Source: DASXTS01 sp036505275
GTDB taxonomy: Bacteria; Actinomycetota; Actinomycetes; Mycobacteriales; Pseudonocardiaceae
Reading direction: 5' to 3'
Assembly: GCA_036505275.1 (NCBI GenBank)
Contig: DASXTS010000019.1
Location: 1-16,390 of the forward strand
Length of the DNA: 16,390 bases
The notes under the pieces are model-generated. The model was not told where the DNA came from. It did not search any database and worked only from the letters and a program-made list of their open reading frames with translations. How positions within the stretch are numbered: the first letter of the stretch is position 1; each line of letters starts with the position of its first letter. Below, in pieces: positions 15,200 through 16,390 of this stretch. Position numbers and translations under genes: made by a program.

Positions 15200-16390
15200 G
15201 GCTGTGATCCTTCCGTTCTCTTCAGACTCCGCTGCGCCGCGGCCACGACGGCCTCGTGGGTGAAGCCGAACTCGCGGAACAGCGTCTTGTAGTCGGCGGA
15301 GGCGCCGAAGTGCTCGATGGAGACGATCTCGCCGTGCTCGCCGGCGAACCGGTGCCACGGCTGCGCGATGCCGGCCTCGACCACGACGCGGGCCTTCACG
15401 ATCGGCGGCAGCACCTGCTCGCGGTAGGCCTCGTCCTGCGCGTCGAACCACTCGACGCACGGCATCGAGACCACCCTGGTGCCCACGCCCTGGGCCTGCA
15501 GCACCTCGCGGGCGGCCACCGCGATCTGCACCTCGGAGCCGGTGGCGATGAGCAGCAGCTGCGGCTGCGGGGTCGACTCGGCGCGCAGCACGTACCCGCC
15601 GCGGGCCACCGCAGCCGGGTCCACGCCGTCGAGCACGGGCACGTTCTGCCTGGTCAGGCACAGCCCGGCCGGTCGGTCGGTGTGCTCGAGCACGGCCCGC
15701 CAGCAGGCCGAGGTCTCGTTCGCGTCGGCCGGGCGCACCACGTCCAGGCCGGGCATGCCGCGCAGCGCGGCCAGGTGCTCGATCGGCTGGTGGGTCGGGC
15801 CGTCCTCGCCGAGGCCGATCGAGTCGTGCGTCCACACGTAGATCGTGGGCAGCCCCATCAGCGCCGCCAGCCGCACCGCCGGCCGCATGTAGTCGCTGAA
15901 GATGAGGAACGTGCCGCCGTACGGCCTGGTCGGGCCGTGCAGCACGATCCCGCTGAGCGCGGCGGCCATGGCGTGCTCGCGCACCCCGAAGTGCAGGATG
16001 CGGCCGTAGGGGTTGGTCTTGCCCCACTCCTTGGTCTCGATGCCCGGCGGCCCGAACGACTCGGCGCCGGGGATCGTGGTGAGGTTGCTCTCGGCCAGGT
16101 CGGCGGAGCCGCCCCATAGCTCGGGCAGCACGTCGGCGATCGCCTTGAGCACCTCGCCGGACGCCTTGCGGGTCGCCATTCCCTTATCGCTCGGCTCGAA
16201 GGTCGGCAGCCGGTCCGTCCACCCCGCCGGCAGCTCGCGACGAGAGAGCCGCCGGTACAGCTCGTGCCGCTGCGGATTGGCGCGCGCCCACTCGTCGAAC
16301 TGCCGCTGCCATCCGGCCCGGGCCCGCTCGCCGCGCTCGACCACCCGGCGGGCGTGCTGCAGCACCTCCTGCTCGATGGGGAACGAGGAC
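15196..16390 (-). CDS. tkt: Transketolase, C-terminal part (runs off the window)
   Basis: Transketolase transfers two-carbon units between sugar phosphates using thiamine diphosphate. About 397 C-terminal residues are present of a usual length near 700; the N-terminal cofactor-pyrophosphate domain and start lie beyond the right edge. The visible part contains the pyrimidine-binding domain with the catalytic glutamate in HFGVREHAMAA (about visible residue 138), then GPTRPYGGTFLIFSDYMRPA, THDSIGLGEDGPTHQP and the C-terminal domain with HFGASADY. The frame is open to the last base, so no start is assigned. It overlaps tal by four bases and is the most upstream pentose-phosphate gene seen here. 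Confidence 0.96.
   Translation of the reverse strand, partial: SSFPIEQEVLQHARRVVERGERARAGWQRQFDEWARANPQRHELYRRLSRRELPAGWTDRLPTFEPSDKGMATRKASGEVLKAIADVLPELWGGSADLAESNLTTIPGAESFGPPGIETKEWGKTNPYGRILHFGVREHAMAAALSGIVLHGPTRPYGGTFLIFSDYMRPAVRLAALMGLPTIYVWTHDSIGLGEDGPTHQPIEHLAALRGMPGLDVVRPADANETSACWRAVLEHTDRPAGLCLTRQNVPVLDGVDPAAVARGGYVLRAESTPQPQLLLIATGSEVQIAVAAREVLQAQGVGTRVVSMPCVEWFDAQDEAYREQVLPPIVKARVVVEAGIAQPWHRFAGEHGEIVSIEHFGASADYKTLFREFGFTHEAVVAAAQRSLKRTEGSQP

Noticed and set aside
14087..16117. Tal frame extended upstream through tkt (676 codons) as a fused protein
   Set aside because: The added part is an out-of-frame shadow of transketolase; Tal begins at the ATG at 15199 with a good ribosome site.

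Overview
The window is high-GC actinobacterial chromosome, most likely from the Pseudonocardiaceae (Amycolatopsis/Saccharopolyspora-like). This is inferred from GC-rich codon use, many GTG starts and four-base stop/start overlaps, close agreement with mycobacterial and Streptomyces proteins (WhiA, the zinc-type RbpA, OpcA), and the conserved order uvrC-rapZ-yvcK-whiA-gap-tpiA-secG-rbpA facing tkt-tal-pgi-zwf-opcA-pgl. No tRNA, rRNA, CRISPR array, transposase or phage gene was seen, and no gene-free stretch exceeds about 200 bases.

Layout. Bases 1-4985 (+) hold a tightly packed operon: uvrC (nucleotide excision repair), rapZ (P-loop regulator), yvcK (UDP-sugar-binding carbon/cell-wall factor) and whiA (developmental regulator). 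Bases 5086-7023 (+) hold the lower-glycolysis cluster gap and tpiA. Between them, where pgk should lie, only a 40-codon remnant carrying the C-terminal end of phosphoglycerate kinase is left. Bases 7073-7702 (+) carry secG and rbpA, followed by a 5'-truncated remnant of a probable ribbon-helix-helix antitoxin (7711-7824).

From 7833 to the right edge the minus strand carries the pentose-phosphate genes, transcribed right to left: tkt (cut by the window edge), tal, pgi, zwf, opcA and pgl. Within each pair (tkt/tal, pgi/zwf, opcA/pgl) the genes overlap by four bases. The series is interrupted twice. A plus-strand menC (menaquinone synthesis) sits between tal and pgi, and a 151-bp spacer with a long imperfect hairpin sits between zwf and opcA. 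Together Pgi, Zwf/OpcA, Pgl, Tal and Tkt form the route from glucose-6-phosphate through the oxidative and non-oxidative pentose-phosphate pathway. Gap and TpiA handle the triose phosphates it returns.

Most notable: (1) the near-complete, frame-preserving loss of pgk, which retains the gap overlap and the tpiA ribosome binding site; (2) three separate 12-bp tandem repeat arrays, each at the 5' end of a gene (inside rapZ, just before gap, and in the pgi/menC divergent region); (3) the zwf-opcA hairpin, whose two mismatches become G-U pairs only in minus-strand RNA; (4) menC placed inside the pentose-phosphate block and sharing a CTAG stop palindrome with tal; (5) the antitoxin remnant. No convincing new multigene system is present; the window is mainly core metabolism with these local anomalies.
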